Origin: Persicaria tinctoria
Lineage: Eukaryota; Streptophyta; Magnoliopsida; Caryophyllales; Polygonaceae
Assembly (NCBI GenBank): GCA_037127255.1
Contig: JBANSL010000020.1
Span: forward strand, 51,063,098 to 51,127,097
Length of the DNA stretch: 64,000 bases
Direction of reading: 5' to 3'
The notes under the pieces were generated by a model, which saw only the letters and a program-made list of their open reading frames with translations, did not search any database and was not told the origin of the DNA. Position 1 is the first letter of the stretch. Each line of letters opens with the position of its first letter. The translations under genes and the position numbers were made by a program. Below, piece by piece: positions 22,280 through 33,758 of this stretch.

Positions 22280-22474
22280 CTAAGCTACATCACAAGCAAA
22301 GAGGGATTGTAGGAAGGATGTGAACCTAAAAGAGATTTCCCAAACTCCCGAAGCTGCTTTGATGAAGCCCGAATTAGGTGCTGCCTGCGACCGTTTGCTT
22401 AGCACATGATTAAGGGCTTGAGAATGACTCAATCCATGCTTTTCCATCATATATGCAGCAACAACGGTCACCCT
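22280..22474 (-). pseudogene. Captured exon resembling a dual-specificity phosphatase C-terminal part
   Basis: After an acceptor-like TTTTTCAGG on the minus strand (near 22473) the exon reads VTVVAAYMMEKHGLSHSQAL, then NHVLSKRSQAAPNSGFI. This is the helix after the catalytic loop plus the AxPNxGF segment that many dual-specificity phosphatases share. The catalytic HCxxGxxRS loop should lie in the preceding exon, and I do not see it. The exon then runs into a frame that ends without the usual LxxFE continuation. It is an incomplete capture; the exact phosphatase type is uncertain. Confidence 0.5.
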
Positions 22475-22609
22475 GAAAAATAAAATACTGATGCATTATT
22501 GGGCTGTAATGGAAAAGGCACATTCAGTGCTGCCTTTCAGTTCAGACATTAAAATATGGAATCAAAATAAGGAAAGGTCTGTCAAAACCTTACTTCAAGT
22601 TATCCCTAG

Positions 22610-23591
22610 TTGTCAACTGAAATCAAAATATGGAATGCGGTTATAAAATTCATGATCCCAACTGAAATCAAAATATGGAACCATCTCACTTCGATCCTCC
22701 TCCTTCATTCTCTCTGGTTCAGAGCTCCATTTAGCTCGTGTTTTCTGCTCAATTTTCGGCCTTGCATTATCCCTCTCCCTTCCAATCCCCCTATGGTGCA
22801 AAAACCCTAACACAGATCTCGCATTCGGATCACCAGCGAATGCCACCGCCTCGATCTCCGATCCAGCCTCCGTCATCGCCCTCGGATCGCCCGAGCTCAT
22901 AGTAACCAACATGCAATCACAACCAGCAATTACAATCCCAACCTGCAATCAAAATCACAAGCCGTTCAGGGGTGTTGAATAGCGGTGGCGGCGGAGGAGA
23001 GGGGATCAAGCAGCGGTGGATGTCGGAGGAGCCGAGGAGGAGAGTCGGGGATGGTCGCGGCGGATTCCCTCTGGCTCAAGCTCTCCCACATCCTCGATCT
23101 CCTCCTCCCCCAATCGGAGAATTCCAGATCTCATCCTCGATCTCCTTCCTTCAAATCCGAGATTCAATTCCACCATCGACGAACCCGTGTAACCACATCT
23201 TCTTCGATGGCGTCACCGATGGCATCGGAAGAAGGGGAAGACGACCAGTCGGGAAGAGGCGGCGCAATCAAGATAAGAAATTGATAGGAAAGGTGGATAG
23301 AAGAAGAAGAAGGCAGTCTATAGAGTCGGAGGAGCTCGGAAGGGGAAGGTGGCAGTGGCCACGAGGGAGAGCAGAGCAGCCGGAGGTGGCCTGGACATCG
23401 ACGGAGGAGCGAAGCAGGAGGTGGATGGGGCCAATGAGAGGTGGCCTGATATCGTCGTCTCTCCTCCTCCTTTGGTTTACCTCTGCAGCCGGTTCCAAAC
23501 AGTGCAAAAAAACCGGCTGTTATATTTGCCTGAGATGGCCGGGCTATTTTGAGCCAATTTTTTACCCTATTGGCTATTTGTGCAAATAGGC
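22610..23591. other. GC-richer right part of element E, no gene assigned
   Basis: Purine-rich GGAGGAG-type sequence with overlapping open frames on both strands, typical of captured 5' exon or leader DNA. None shows a domain I recognise. Confidence 0.4.
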
Positions 23592-24513
23592 ACAAAAAAT
23601 GGTCTATTTTGTACCATTTCCTCAATAAAAAACCCTCATCCAGCCAAATGAACGCGCCATCTCACGCGCCAACCTATTCTCCCCCAAAACCCAAACTCAC
23701 CTCAAACAATAGATCTGGAATTCGGATCTCTCTCACCTTCTCCAAGATATAGATTCTCATCCTTCTTTGGTTATCCAGAGACTATAAGCTTTCCCATCTA
23801 TAGAAATGCCGATTCCAACAGCAGCGCATGCTTTTTCGAAATTTCAGTTTCCGATTGGAAAGCTCTTGTTCTTGCTTTCCGATTTTGGATATGGATTACC
23901 TCTCCTTTAGAATCCTACAACAATAGCCCTCTACCAATTGAAGATTTCCCCAAAAAAAGTTAGTCCCGTTTCTGACCTAAAATTCACCTCTATCGCTCCC
24001 AAGAAGTTGATTTCTATCTCTGTTTCTAAAACATGATCTCAGTTCATTTCGGATCCAAACAACTTTTATCGGCCTACGCTTGTGCGTTCTTTTCATGGGA
24101 CGTCCCTTGGTGTGCCTCTCTTCAGGATCCCTCTACACTTCGGGCCGTCTGTGCCTTTTCCTGTCGAGTTTGGCCTCCCTGGTGCTTTGTGGTCTTCTGT
24201 GGTTGTTCGTCTCAGCTTCCGAGCGCCGTACAATGATGTTTGTTACCTTCTCTTTGGTAAGTCTCATCCCACAAATGATAAACTCTGCAACAGGTATGTC
24301 TTCTCAACTCAGAACTTGCTCACAAGCAGACTCAATATCCTTTATGCCTCTTTAGATGTCCCAACCCCTACTCTCTATATAAGCATTATCAAGGTGCATC
24401 TGTTTGCTCATAAACTCAATCTCTCTTCTTGCTTTCTCTGTAACAAGCAGTGCTACTCTTTCTACTATATTTCATTTTTTTTATTTGTCTTTGGTTTCTC
24501 ATGGATAAAGCTA
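23592..24513. other. Unassigned sequence
   Basis: A plus-strand frame at 24082-24528 is open for 148 codons and starts MRSFHGTSLGVPLFRIPL, but it has no recognisable domain and ends in low-complexity Phe/Ser sequence. It may belong to the decayed LINE downstream. No other feature is visible. Confidence 0.35.
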
Positions 24514-24647
24514 GGGTCGTTCACTTGATATCAATATCGCCCGATATCGATATCTTGATACCGGTACCGATATATTGATATCAAGATATCAAAGATATCA
24601 CCCCGATATCGATATCTTGATATCTAGATATCGATAACAAACGACCC
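24514..24647. mobile_element. 134-bp MITE built from GATATC repeats, TA target duplication
   Basis: Ends GGGTCGTT and AACGACCC are inverted repeats flanked by TA on both sides (24512-24513 and 24648-24649), as in Stowaway-like elements. The interior is almost wholly GATATC and CGATATCG palindromes, so each strand folds strongly on itself. Confidence 0.75.
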
Positions 24648-24649
24648 TA

Positions 24650-27100
24650 AGGGAAATTCCTATCGTAATGACACCCAAACTGGAAAAAATACACCCAATG
24701 GGAAGCCTCCGGGCGACACCCACTCTAACTCATCAACTCAGAAGGTGCCTGCGAGCCCTTCAAACCAAAACACCTCACCTACTGCCTCACTTAAGTGTGA
24801 CAAAGGTAAGGGAAAGCTCAACCTATCCTCCTTCTATGCTGAACTTGCTAAGTTCAACACCCCAAGCAAACTGAGCCCTGGTTGTATCGTCTTTGGCAGA
24901 CTCTTTGGCTCTCCCATTGAGTTTGACAAAGATCAAACCAAGCTTTCATCTGACTTGCGTGGTCTTTCTGGTGAGTTAAGTGGGATCTTTGAGCTCCCTA
25001 TTCGCTGGTTTGGATCACAAAATGCACTCATCTATTATACCTATGTTAATTTTAATGATCTTACAGTTTCCTTAATTATTCATATGGAGTATAGATGTTA
25101 TGCCTCACTTGAATTAAGCACTATTTTCCTACCCTGGGTTTTCCCCCCAGCAAACTCTGTTTATCATTTTAATGCAGATTATACTTCACATACTACCAAG
25201 CAGGGGCGGAGGGAGGAAAAAATTCAGGGGGGGCTTGGACTAAAGGGGGATTTTTTGGGAAAAAAAAATGAAAGAAGAAGGTGGGATTGGGAATCGAACT
25301 CTGCGTCAACACACACCCAACCAATGCCCTGAACCAACTGGGCTACAAAGTTCCTTTGTTTCAATAGCACCTTTCATACAATATATACAAATTTTTTTTC
25401 TCCAGGGGGGGCTTGAGCCACCGCATGACCCCCCCTGGCTCCGCCCCTGCTACCAAGGCAACTCACTGGAAACAACCGGTTAGATGCAGTCTCTTTTGGC
25501 TTAGCAAACTTTGCACGACTCAGTCCCGAAATCTTAGCATGGTTGTAACTTGGTTCTTCCCTGGCCCCATTTCACTGAAATCATTCTACAAATCACATGT
25601 AAGTTATAATCATGCTCTCAACTGCACTCCTTGTCATAACCATTTGGTCGACTCACTTACTGTCTCTAGTCTCATGGCTGTATTTTGCTTATATCTTTAT
25701 TCTATGATTTTGAAGTATGGACTAAACCCTATCTATATTCTGAACTTGATAAACCATCTAATTGGGTGCTTTATATGCTCTTGTGTCTACATTTGGTTTG
25801 TGTGCTCATGCGGTTTCTTTATTCGCTTGTTTATCAAATGCTTTATCACCATACCTATTGGAAAGCCTAAGTGCAACACCCAAACAACCCAAACATCAAC
25901 TGGGAAGATTACAAGCGGCACCTAATCATCCCAAATACCATCCGGGAAGCTTTGGAGCGATATTCATTCTAAATCCTATGCCTCCATGTCTACCAAGTGT
26001 GACATGGGAAAAAGGAAACTAAACCTCCAAACCTTCTATTCCAATCTTTCTAAGTCCAAAACATTGAGTCTTTCAACGACTCCTAATCCATGCTACATGC
26101 AGGTACTACTGAATAACAAAGCCATCCATTCTGTTTTTATCATGTCGCCCAGGACTCTAAGGGATCTCATGCGTCTTTCTTGGGACTACTCTCAACAAGA
26201 TCTCACCTGCATGTCTTACTTCCTCGTTGAGGAAGCTCCTTCCTTTGCTCACCCAAAACTGCAACGATCAAACACCCTTTACTGTATCGTGATGTATTAC
26301 TGCTATGGTCAAGTTTCATGTAACCAATTAATTCACACCATTCTCACTTTCATGTCTCTTGATAAACTATATTATCTTGCTTGGTTAGAAATTTGGGGGA
26401 TGACTAAGCTATATGCTTTCATGCACTTACATTAACCTATGAAAAATACAATCATATTAATTAACCCTTGTTCGAAGACCGTTACCCCGGCATTAAAACA
26501 ACTCTTACAACACTACTATCACCTTAAATGTAAACCAAGAACACAAATCACCATTGAACTTCTATGTTATTCTGTCAAAATTAAATCTTGGAAAAAAAAG
26601 CCAAGTTGCCAAACACAATGCAACCATGTAATGCTAAGAAACAAATAGCCTAGCTTGCTAATAATATCCATTATGCATCCTACAAAACCTTTCTATCTTT
26701 GTGTTTATCAGGACTCACAAACCTTAACAGCTATCCACTTTATGCGAGCTCACTCATTGCTGAAAGTAGCAATCTGCAGCGCTTATATGAGACGGCATCT
26801 TATGTTATAGCATTCCTTATTAAGCTTAGATCAATTCTTGTTTGGTTTTGCTTGTCTTACTCTGTCGATCACAATGATATAATGTGTAACGAAACAACTA
26901 ACTACTTCCTTGATTGTCCTTAATTTTTGCTACATTTTGTGTTATGGAAATCTGTTAGGACAATTAACTCATGGCAATATTGGTTTGTTATAATACAATT
27001 ACACTTGTTTTTTGTCCGGTTTGCTTTGATAGTAACCTTGGTCTTAAAACAACCCTTCATGCGAAAGCATTACCCAATGACACCCCCAATTCAAGCAACT
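24650..27100 (+). pseudogene. Decayed coding region upstream of the second L1 LINE (possible ORF1)
   Basis: Two diverged versions of one passage are visible. Near 24795 it reads KCDKGKGKLNLSSFYAELAK; near 25995 it reads KCDMGKRKLNLQTFYSNLSK. Both follow short Pro/Thr-rich text. This could be an ORF1-type gag of the LINE, duplicated or interrupted, but I see no RRM or zinc knuckle. Many stops and frame changes are present. A hAT-type MITE is inserted at 25201-25449. The function and even membership in the LINE are inferred from position and strand. Confidence 0.4.
25201..25449. mobile_element. 249-bp hAT-type MITE with 8-bp target duplication
   Basis: Termini CAGGGGCGGAGGGAGG and CCTGGCTCCGCCCCTG are inverted repeats, flanked by perfect CTACCAAG duplications at 25193-25200 and 25450-25457. 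The CAGGGGCGGA tip and the 8-bp duplication are hAT hallmarks. It is non-coding. Confidence 0.93.
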
Positions 27101-27108
27101 AGTATATT

Positions 27109-30100
27109 ATGAAGATAAGTTATTGGAATATTTGGGGTCTTGCTAGGAATAACATATGGACTCAAATTGACTCAACTTGTAAAACTGAGCATATACAAAT
27201 ACTAGCGCTAGCAGAAACCAAACTCCAAACTCCCCCAAAAGAATCTTTGTGGCGACAAGGGGGTTTCAATAACCTTCAGTTTTGGCCCTCTGTGGGTCTC
27301 TCAGGTGGTCTTTGTCTTATGTGAAAATCCTCTCACATAAGCAAAGATTCATTTACAATCATCTCTTCGGGAGAACGCTACATTTTGTCAGAATACCATA
27401 ACCACTGTTCTAAAAAACCCTTCAAGACCCGCCTAAACCCTTGAACTCGCCCCACCGCCAAGGCCGTTAAGGTCGTCAAAACCCGCCTAGACAGCAAAGC
27501 ACCGCCATGAAATCCGCCTAGACCCATGACCCTACCCTACCGCCAAGCACCCGCCAAGCGTTTTTTGGAACATTGACCATAACAACACCCGTAACCTAAC
27601 ATTTACAATTTTATTCGTCTATGCACCCCCTCATCAAAATCAAAAACTAGCATTTTGGAACGAAATCTCCGTAATACTCTTAGCTAACTCCCGTCCATGC
27701 ATCATAGTCGGGGGCTTTAACGACATCCTATGCACCTCTGACAAACTTGGAGGGGCCATCCCTACTCCCTCTAGATTCCATAGGCTCATAGACTTCATCT
27801 TGAGAGATGATTTGATAGACATCCCCACAATTGGGAACCAATTTACATGGCGCAAAAGTTCACAAGCAGAAAACAATACCTATGAAAAACTAGATCGGTT
27901 TCTGGTCCATAAAAACATATATGCAGCGATCCCACACCAAACTACCAAAAACCATGCTTTCAGAACATCCGACCATACTCAAAGAACTTTAGAACTCTTC
28001 CCAAACGAACTACCAATAATGCAACCGTTTAAATTCGAACTAGCCTGGACAAAACACCATGACTATGAAAACCTAGTTAGGCAGGCTTGACGGCTTAACC
28101 CTACTGGTTCCCATCTTTTTAAGCTTGCCAAGCGTCTCCAGGAGCTCAAAAAGAAAAGTTAACTATGGAGTAAAAGAACATTCAGGGACATTTTCACACA
28201 AATTGCAAACACTGAAACAGAAATGCAACATCTCCAATCTCAACTATTCATAAACTACGATAAGAACATAGATATGAAACAAAAACGTCTGCTAAACATT
28301 TACAACCAGCTTGTGAACTTTCAAAAAACTTATTGGGGACAAAGAGCAATGAGAATTCATATTAAAAATATGGACACAAACTCCAAATACTTTCATCGTG
28401 TGGCGACTGGTAGAAGGATGGGATCAACCTTGATACAATATCGCGAATCTGAGATGGGATCAAGTTGGATTTTTCCGGCCGTTATTCTACTACCCCTCAA
28501 ATACAAGGGACTTACCGACTTTTACACCATATAACACTATCTCTTACAATAGAAGACAACGACCGGCTAACTCAACCAATTTCGAACTCTGAAGTCAAGA
28601 TTGCCGTCTTTTCTCTGGCTAGAGACAAATCCCCGGGCCCTGACGACTTTTCTGCCGGTTTTTTTCGTTCTTACTGGCACATTGTCCGCTTAAAATCCTG
28701 GAAAAATTTGGCTTTAACAGTACATTCTGCGATTGGATTAAGGAATGTTTAACAAGAGTAACCTACTCCGTCCTAGTTAATACCGAACCCACGGACTTGT
28801 TCACCCCATCAAAGGGTTTGAGACAAGGAGATCCACTATCCTCATACCTCTTTCTACTTGTCTTTGAGGACCTTTCTAGAGGGCTCCAATATGAGTCGAC
28901 ACTACCGAGTAGTCATCTTAGCATCTCAATAAAATGAGCTTGCTTCAAAATCCCTTTTCTGACTTTTGCAGACGATATTATCATTTTCGCCTCTGCCTCT
29001 AAAAAAGCTTGTGACCAAATCAATGCAATCACTCGGAGCTTTTGCTAATACATGGGTCAGCGTATCAATTTTCACAAATCAGCATTTTATACCACACAAA
29101 ACACTACCAACACCACAATAAACACCATTAAAAATGAACTTCAAATACCATACACAACCAACTTAGGGAAATACTTAGGATGCCTTGTCATTACCAGTAA
29201 AGGAACCAACTCCACCTTTGAAGACATAACGAACTCGAGTAAAACACAACTAACAAAATGGACAGCAAACAACTTATCACAAGCTGGAAGGTGCACATTA
29301 ATCAAATCCAATCTAGCTGCAAAACCATTACACATTAAGAAATGTTTCTTACTACCGTCTCATATCCATAAGGAGCTAGACAAGATCAACATAAACTTTC
29401 TCTGGAACAAGGGACCTAACCATAAGCCACTAATCAATTGGTTCAAGGTGTGTAAATCATTCTCAAATGGAGGCCTGGGCCTACGCTTATCAGAAGACAT
29501 GAACAAAGCCCTTCAACTTAAACTTCTCTGAAAAATTCTAGCAGAACCGAATAACCCTTGGGTTATGTTAGTAACTCAAAAATATTTAAAAGATAAGAAC
29601 AATCTCATTTATGAGAAAAAAGAAAATGTATCATGGCAATGGTCAAAACTGGTTTCCCTTATTCCTCTCTTTAAAAGTGGTCTAAGATGGGGCATCGCGA
29701 ATGGCAAATCAATAAATTTCCGGCATGACCGTTGGATTGTGGATGACCCATTGGTAGGTCAAGTACCAAATCCAAACTTAATAGACAACAACCTAATGGT
29801 CGGCAGGTTTATATCTGAATACCATCTTTGGGACACCAATAAATTATATAACGATTTAGGCAACCTCGTCAGCAGGGAAACTCTGGAAAAGATTATTCAA
29901 ACACCAATCCCAAAGCACATTCATCAAGATAGACTATACTGGACCCCTAGTAAAAATGGTTGGTTCTCAACTACTTCAGCTAACGAGCTCATCAAAAAAT
30001 CAAAAAATCACTGGATATGGAAACTAGACGTGGCCCCAAAAACGAAAGACTTCATGTGGCAAATCTCAAAAAATGGATTACCTACATCTGTCAAACTTGC

Positions 30101-30780
30101 ATCCCGCGGTGTTGGCATTCCCACCGACTGCCCTTTATGTGGAATGAACTTCGAGGATATTGACCCCCTACTATTCCATTGCCCAATAACAACACAAACA
30201 ATTCAACTCCTCTCTAAAAAAATCTATAACACAATTAGAGGTGCCTAGAGGTGCCTACGATTCCACCTCTAACACAAATGAAACACTATGCGCCCTTTAC
30301 ATAGCACTAAGTAAAACAGAATTTTCATCACTTGCTACAACTTGGTGGTGCTCTTGGTATTTTAGGAACAAAGCCCTCTTCAAAATTGTTACTTCTAACC
30401 CTAAAACAATATCGTCATTCATAGCAAACCAATTAACTAATTGGGGAAAGGCAAAAACAGATGACATATGTACAGGACACAACATTCACAACAAAAAACC
30501 AAATCTAGGGAACATTAGAAAGCGCATAGCTAAATGGATTAGACCGAGACAAAACTGGTATAAACTTAACTTTGATGGAGGTTTATCCTTCAACAACATT
30601 GGCTCTTATAGATTTCTCATTAGGGATAGTTTGGGCCGTATTCAGTATGCAGAATCTGGCTCCTCCCCACTACCCTCCGTTATTGGATCAGAATGTTTTT
30701 GTCTATGGAAAGACGTGCTTAAAGTAGTAGAACTAAAAAATTTGGTGTTTTGTACCCCCTACAAGCTTTTAATTAGGTGA
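27109..30780 (+). pseudogene. Second L1 LINE ORF2: endonuclease, RT, zinc-binding domain, RNase H; heavily broken
   Basis: Domains in order: endonuclease (KISYWNIWGLARN at 27109, LAETKL, then FTWRKSS near 27840 and RTSDHT near 27965), RT fingers (SLARDKSPGPDDFSAGFF near 28615), RT palm (GLRQGDPLSSYLF near 28815, FADD near 28970), the LGKYLGC block near 29165, a zinc-binding domain (WKLDVAPKTKDFMW and a CPLCG...HC pattern, 30015-30190) and an RNase H start (WYKLNFDGGLS near 30560). Damage seen: a MITE in the endonuclease, frameshifts, in-frame stops such as 28936 and 29529, a tandem AGAGGTGCCT duplication at 30238-30257, and a deletion between WHIV and the LEKFGFN block near 28690 that removes RT motif A. 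It belongs to the same broad clade as the LINE at 1-2575. Confidence 0.92.
27403..27575. mobile_element. 173-bp hAT-type MITE inside the LINE endonuclease
   Basis: The 16-base termini CACTGTTCTAAAAAAC and, in reverse complement, CAATGTTCCAAAAAAC are inverted repeats. Perfect 8-bp duplications ACCATAAC lie at 27395-27402 and 27576-27583. Removing the element and one duplication rejoins the endonuclease frame, which supports the call. Confidence 0.93.
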
Positions 30781-31149
30781 TAAGTTATTTTAAATGTTTT
30801 TTAGGCGTTATAACCCTCGTTAAATGTTTTTTTAGGTCAATTAGGCCATTCTCCTTCCGGATAGCTCTTTCTCCCCTTCTCCTCATGCCTCTTATTTCTC
30901 ATCCGGTCTTCCTTCGTCTCATCTTCTTCTTCTTCCTTCCATCTCCGGTGTTGGTCTCCTGCCGACACTCATTTCCATCTCTATTCTCCTCCCTCCATCA
31001 TCGCCCTCTCACTGACCTCTGCGATTGAAGCGCTCGTGCGTCATGGAGAGAAAGGAGCGGCCGTCTAGAAAGATTGTAACTAAGAGGCGATGAAATTTAG
31101 CAAATCCATATGTTATTAGCGTCCTTGTTCAATCTCTATCTCATCATCA
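30781..31149. other. Unassigned sequence between LINE and FAHD1-like pseudogene
   Basis: Begins with repeated TTTAAATGTTTTTTAGG, then pyrimidine-rich sequence that could be the 5' leader of the pseudogene at 31150. No gene visible. Confidence 0.4.
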
Positions 31150-31480
31150 ATGGCGGTAGCATCTCAAAAACTCGCCCAGATGGGGACAAAGATCGTCGCT
31201 CTTGGCCGCAACTATACTGCTCACGCCAACGAGCAGATGGGGACGAAGATCGTCGTTGTCGTCCAGATGGTAACACCGTACCCAAGGTTTTATCCTCCTC
31301 TTGATCAATCCATGGGAATTTCAGTTTTATTTTGCCTTTGACTTGAGGGATTTTCTTGCTGCAACGACGATGTATCAGGAGTTAGTGTTGTTCCTAAAGC
31401 CGACGTCCTCGTACTTGAATTGGCCGACAGAGGAACGATTGAGGTCCCATTTGTGCAATTATTGATCAGCCTCTGCCAAG
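31150..31480 (+). pseudogene. FAHD1-like acylpyruvase pseudogene
   Basis: The ATG at 31150 opens MAVASQKLAQMGTKIVALGR, then NYTAHANEQ, which matches the conserved start of plant acylpyruvase FAHD1-type (fumarylacetoacetate hydrolase family) proteins. A repeat of QMGTKIVV follows. Further on, 31385-31430 reads VLFLKPTSSYL and then, one frame over, RGTIEVP, which is the next conserved block. Frameshifts, a small internal duplication and loss of the catalytic core show it is dead. The intact enzyme cleaves acylpyruvates or decarboxylates oxaloacetate in mitochondria or cytosol. It lies just left of nested LTR insertions that separate it from the Costars pseudogene. Confidence 0.72.
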
Positions 31481-32000
31481 AAAATAGAAGCATCCCTATT
31501 TGGATACAATCAGGCAACTAGACACTGTAAAGAAGGATTTCCTCTCCCAGGTACTTGATCTTCTTATGCGAACCCCAATTTTGCCAAATTAAACTTTTTT
31601 CCCTTTGAATCTGCTCACTTTTGATTTTGATTTTTGCCATAATGGAATTGGCCACATTGTTACCATTGACTATTAGTATTGTTTTTACCTTCTGTACTTT
31701 TTTTATTGAAAAAGGTTTGATTTATGGTGTTCATGACATTGAGGTGTTTATTGAGTTATGAGCAAGAGTGTGAAAATCCATAGTGCAAACCATGTGTTTG
31801 TAGAAATGACTAGGCAGGCTGATGGGCTAGTAACTAGTTCGGGCATTGAATGGAAACACAAGATAACATAGTTCCTTAGCCTTATGATAGAGGAAAATCA
31901 CCATTCTCTAATTCTCCCCCCCCCCCCCCCCCGTTAGCCTTAGTTGATTCTAACATCGAAGTGGCTGTCATCAGTGGGTTTGTTCTTGAACTTGGGGGTA
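31481..32000. other. Unassigned sequence with a C17 run
   Basis: AT-rich, possibly intron remains of the FAHD1-like gene (a CCCAG/GTACTTG donor-like site at about 31552). A run of 17 C lies at 31916-31932. No other feature. Confidence 0.4.
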
Positions 32001-32005
32001 CTAGC

Positions 32006-33758
32006 TGTTGTAAGGAGGAAACTGAGTTTAAAATATAATAAAATAGATCAAACCAGATTCTGCCCACGCAAATAATTACAAGACCTCCTCCTGATGTAGC
32101 AGCGGGAAGTCAGAATCGATCCACGAGGAAGCGTGTCAGCGGAAAAATCTCACGGACAGAAGTCGGACAAGTCGAACATCGCAGCAGCAGTCACAGGATG
32201 TTGGTCGAGTTCCTGCACACAGAAGCTACGGCGATCTGGGATCGAGGATAAGTAACTCGATATCGACCAAACTTGGTCGAGATCGAGGAGGGCAGAAAAC
32301 TAAAAACGCAATAAACAAAGAACATAGCTTGTGGGATTCGAAAATAAACTGTATGTGAAAGACTTCCAAGATTGGGGTTTGCGACAATGATAACCAAGTA
32401 TGCATAAGTCAAGAATAAAATAGATAATCATGTAAATCACATCAAAGTATCAAGCTTTCGCCTTTTCCAACAATTAGACAACTCTTTCAAAAAACCCTAA
32501 TTGTCTCTACTGATTTTATGTTTACAATCCAAGTTGTTAGCATGGACCTCCATTAGATGGGTAATAAACACATAACAAGTAGTAGATGCTCAAAACATGA
32601 TAAAAGTCGGATCTTTACCTCAAACATGCAGGGCTATCGTCGGGCTCACCCCAACCCCAGAAGTGGGTGGACTACTCGCGCTTCATTGCAACTTCAGACA
32701 TTGATTGAAAGGAAATAACTACTTGCATTAAACCAAACTGAAGAAAGTACAAACCGAACAAAGCCAGATCACTTTCGCTCCTTTGCTCCACTCGGCCTCT
32801 CTTTCTCTCTCTACTACTACTTCTCCTACTGAAATTGAATTGATGTGTGATGGAATGCCTAAAACTCAGCCCTCTAAGACCTTATTTATAGAATTCTAAT
32901 CCTTGCTAATCAAGGATAGAAATCTCTATCTATATCTAAGGATAAAATATAAATAAAAGAAACATTTATCTTTAAAGGGAAATATATCTAAAAACCTAAA
33001 ATATCTTCAAGTGGATAAATCTTCTTCTCCATGGATAGATGTTGATAGACCTCGGATAGAATCGGACATCTTCGGCTCCAAGTAATCCATAACCGTGTAG
33101 GATAGCTCAAACCGCGTAACGCGGCTCCAGACGGCTTTCCTCGATCTCGAGTAACTCTGGCGTCGACTTCAGCTGGTTGGGCATCTCGGGTGGCTGGTGC
33201 TCGATCTGCTCGGACACTGGCTCACAGGTGTTGTCGATATCGAGTAAATTACTCGATATCGAGTAAGCGTTATCGATCATGGTTGGTCTGGTGTTGTCGA
33301 GCAGCTGGTCTTCGACTTGGCTCGGGCGTGTGCTTCTGGGTTTGTCGATATCGAGGAGTTTCCTTGATATCGAGTAAGTGTTGCTCAGGCTCCGGGTTGT
33401 CTGGTCAGGTCGAGCAGCGCTCCTCGGCTCCTCGATCAGGCTCTCCTCCTCGACTCCGGACTGGTCTTCAAGGCTTTGTCGATATCGAGTATAGTACTCG
33501 ATATCGAGTAACTCTCTGGAGTCGGGGATCTTTGCCTTTAGTTCCTCGATCTGGTGCTCCTGGATCAGTGATGTGCCTGAACATTTTATGTCGATATCGA
33601 GTAGCTTTCAGCTTCCGTCTTTGCTTCTTGATTTTGTCCCGGAATGGCTCCATATTCTGCAATATTAAACCAAAACTTATGTAGATCTTCATTTCTTGCA
33701 AATAAGAACATATTACATAAATTCGACATATTCCCAACCCGAAATATGCAAAGTGTAT
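32006..33758 (-). mobile_element. Old solo LTR (larger piece), interrupted by a younger element of the same family
   Basis: Read on the minus strand this is a diverged copy of the 2-kb LTR at 33759-35778. The CGCTTCCTCGTGGATCGATT block is at 32112-32131, the CCCACTTCTGGGGTTGGGGT block near 32650, and the LTR end is TGTTGTAAGG at 32006. Its other end lies at 42739-42790 after the younger insertion. Perfect 5-bp duplications CTAGC at 32001-32005 and 42791-42795 show that the two pieces are one solo LTR. Confidence 0.88.
33754..33758. repeat. Target-site duplication TGTAT, left copy
   Basis: TGTAT here and at 42734-42738 flanks the full-length element exactly at its TG...CA LTR ends. Confidence 0.93.

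Larger units (their letters stand above)
19066..23591. mobile_element. Element E: TIR element carrying intron-containing gene pieces
   Basis: The left end GGCCAATTTGCATAACTAGCC matches the reverse complement of the right end (GCCTATTTGCACAAATAGCC) over about 58 imperfect bases. Flanks ATAAAAAA (19058-19065) and ACAAAAAA (23592-23599) could be a target duplication with one mismatch. Mutator-like elements often carry this style of terminus and capture genes. Inside are a nested fold-back element, a tRNA-like sequence and minus-strand exon pieces at 21.2-22.5 kb. No transposase was found. Confidence 0.5.

Noticed and set aside
22972..23625. Overlapping frames on both strands, up to 205 codons
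   Set aside because: Purine-rich low-complexity sequence opens several frames at once; none has a recognisable motif.
31916..31932. C17 run as a structural or regulatory element
   Set aside because: A lone homopolymer with no supporting context; likely slippage or an assembly-sensitive site.
33190..33684. Frames rich in YSISS and LVEIDQ repeats in the LTRs
   Set aside because: They are translations of TCGATATCGA-type palindromes in non-coding LTR DNA; the same text in the gag-pro tail is genuinely in the polyprotein frame.
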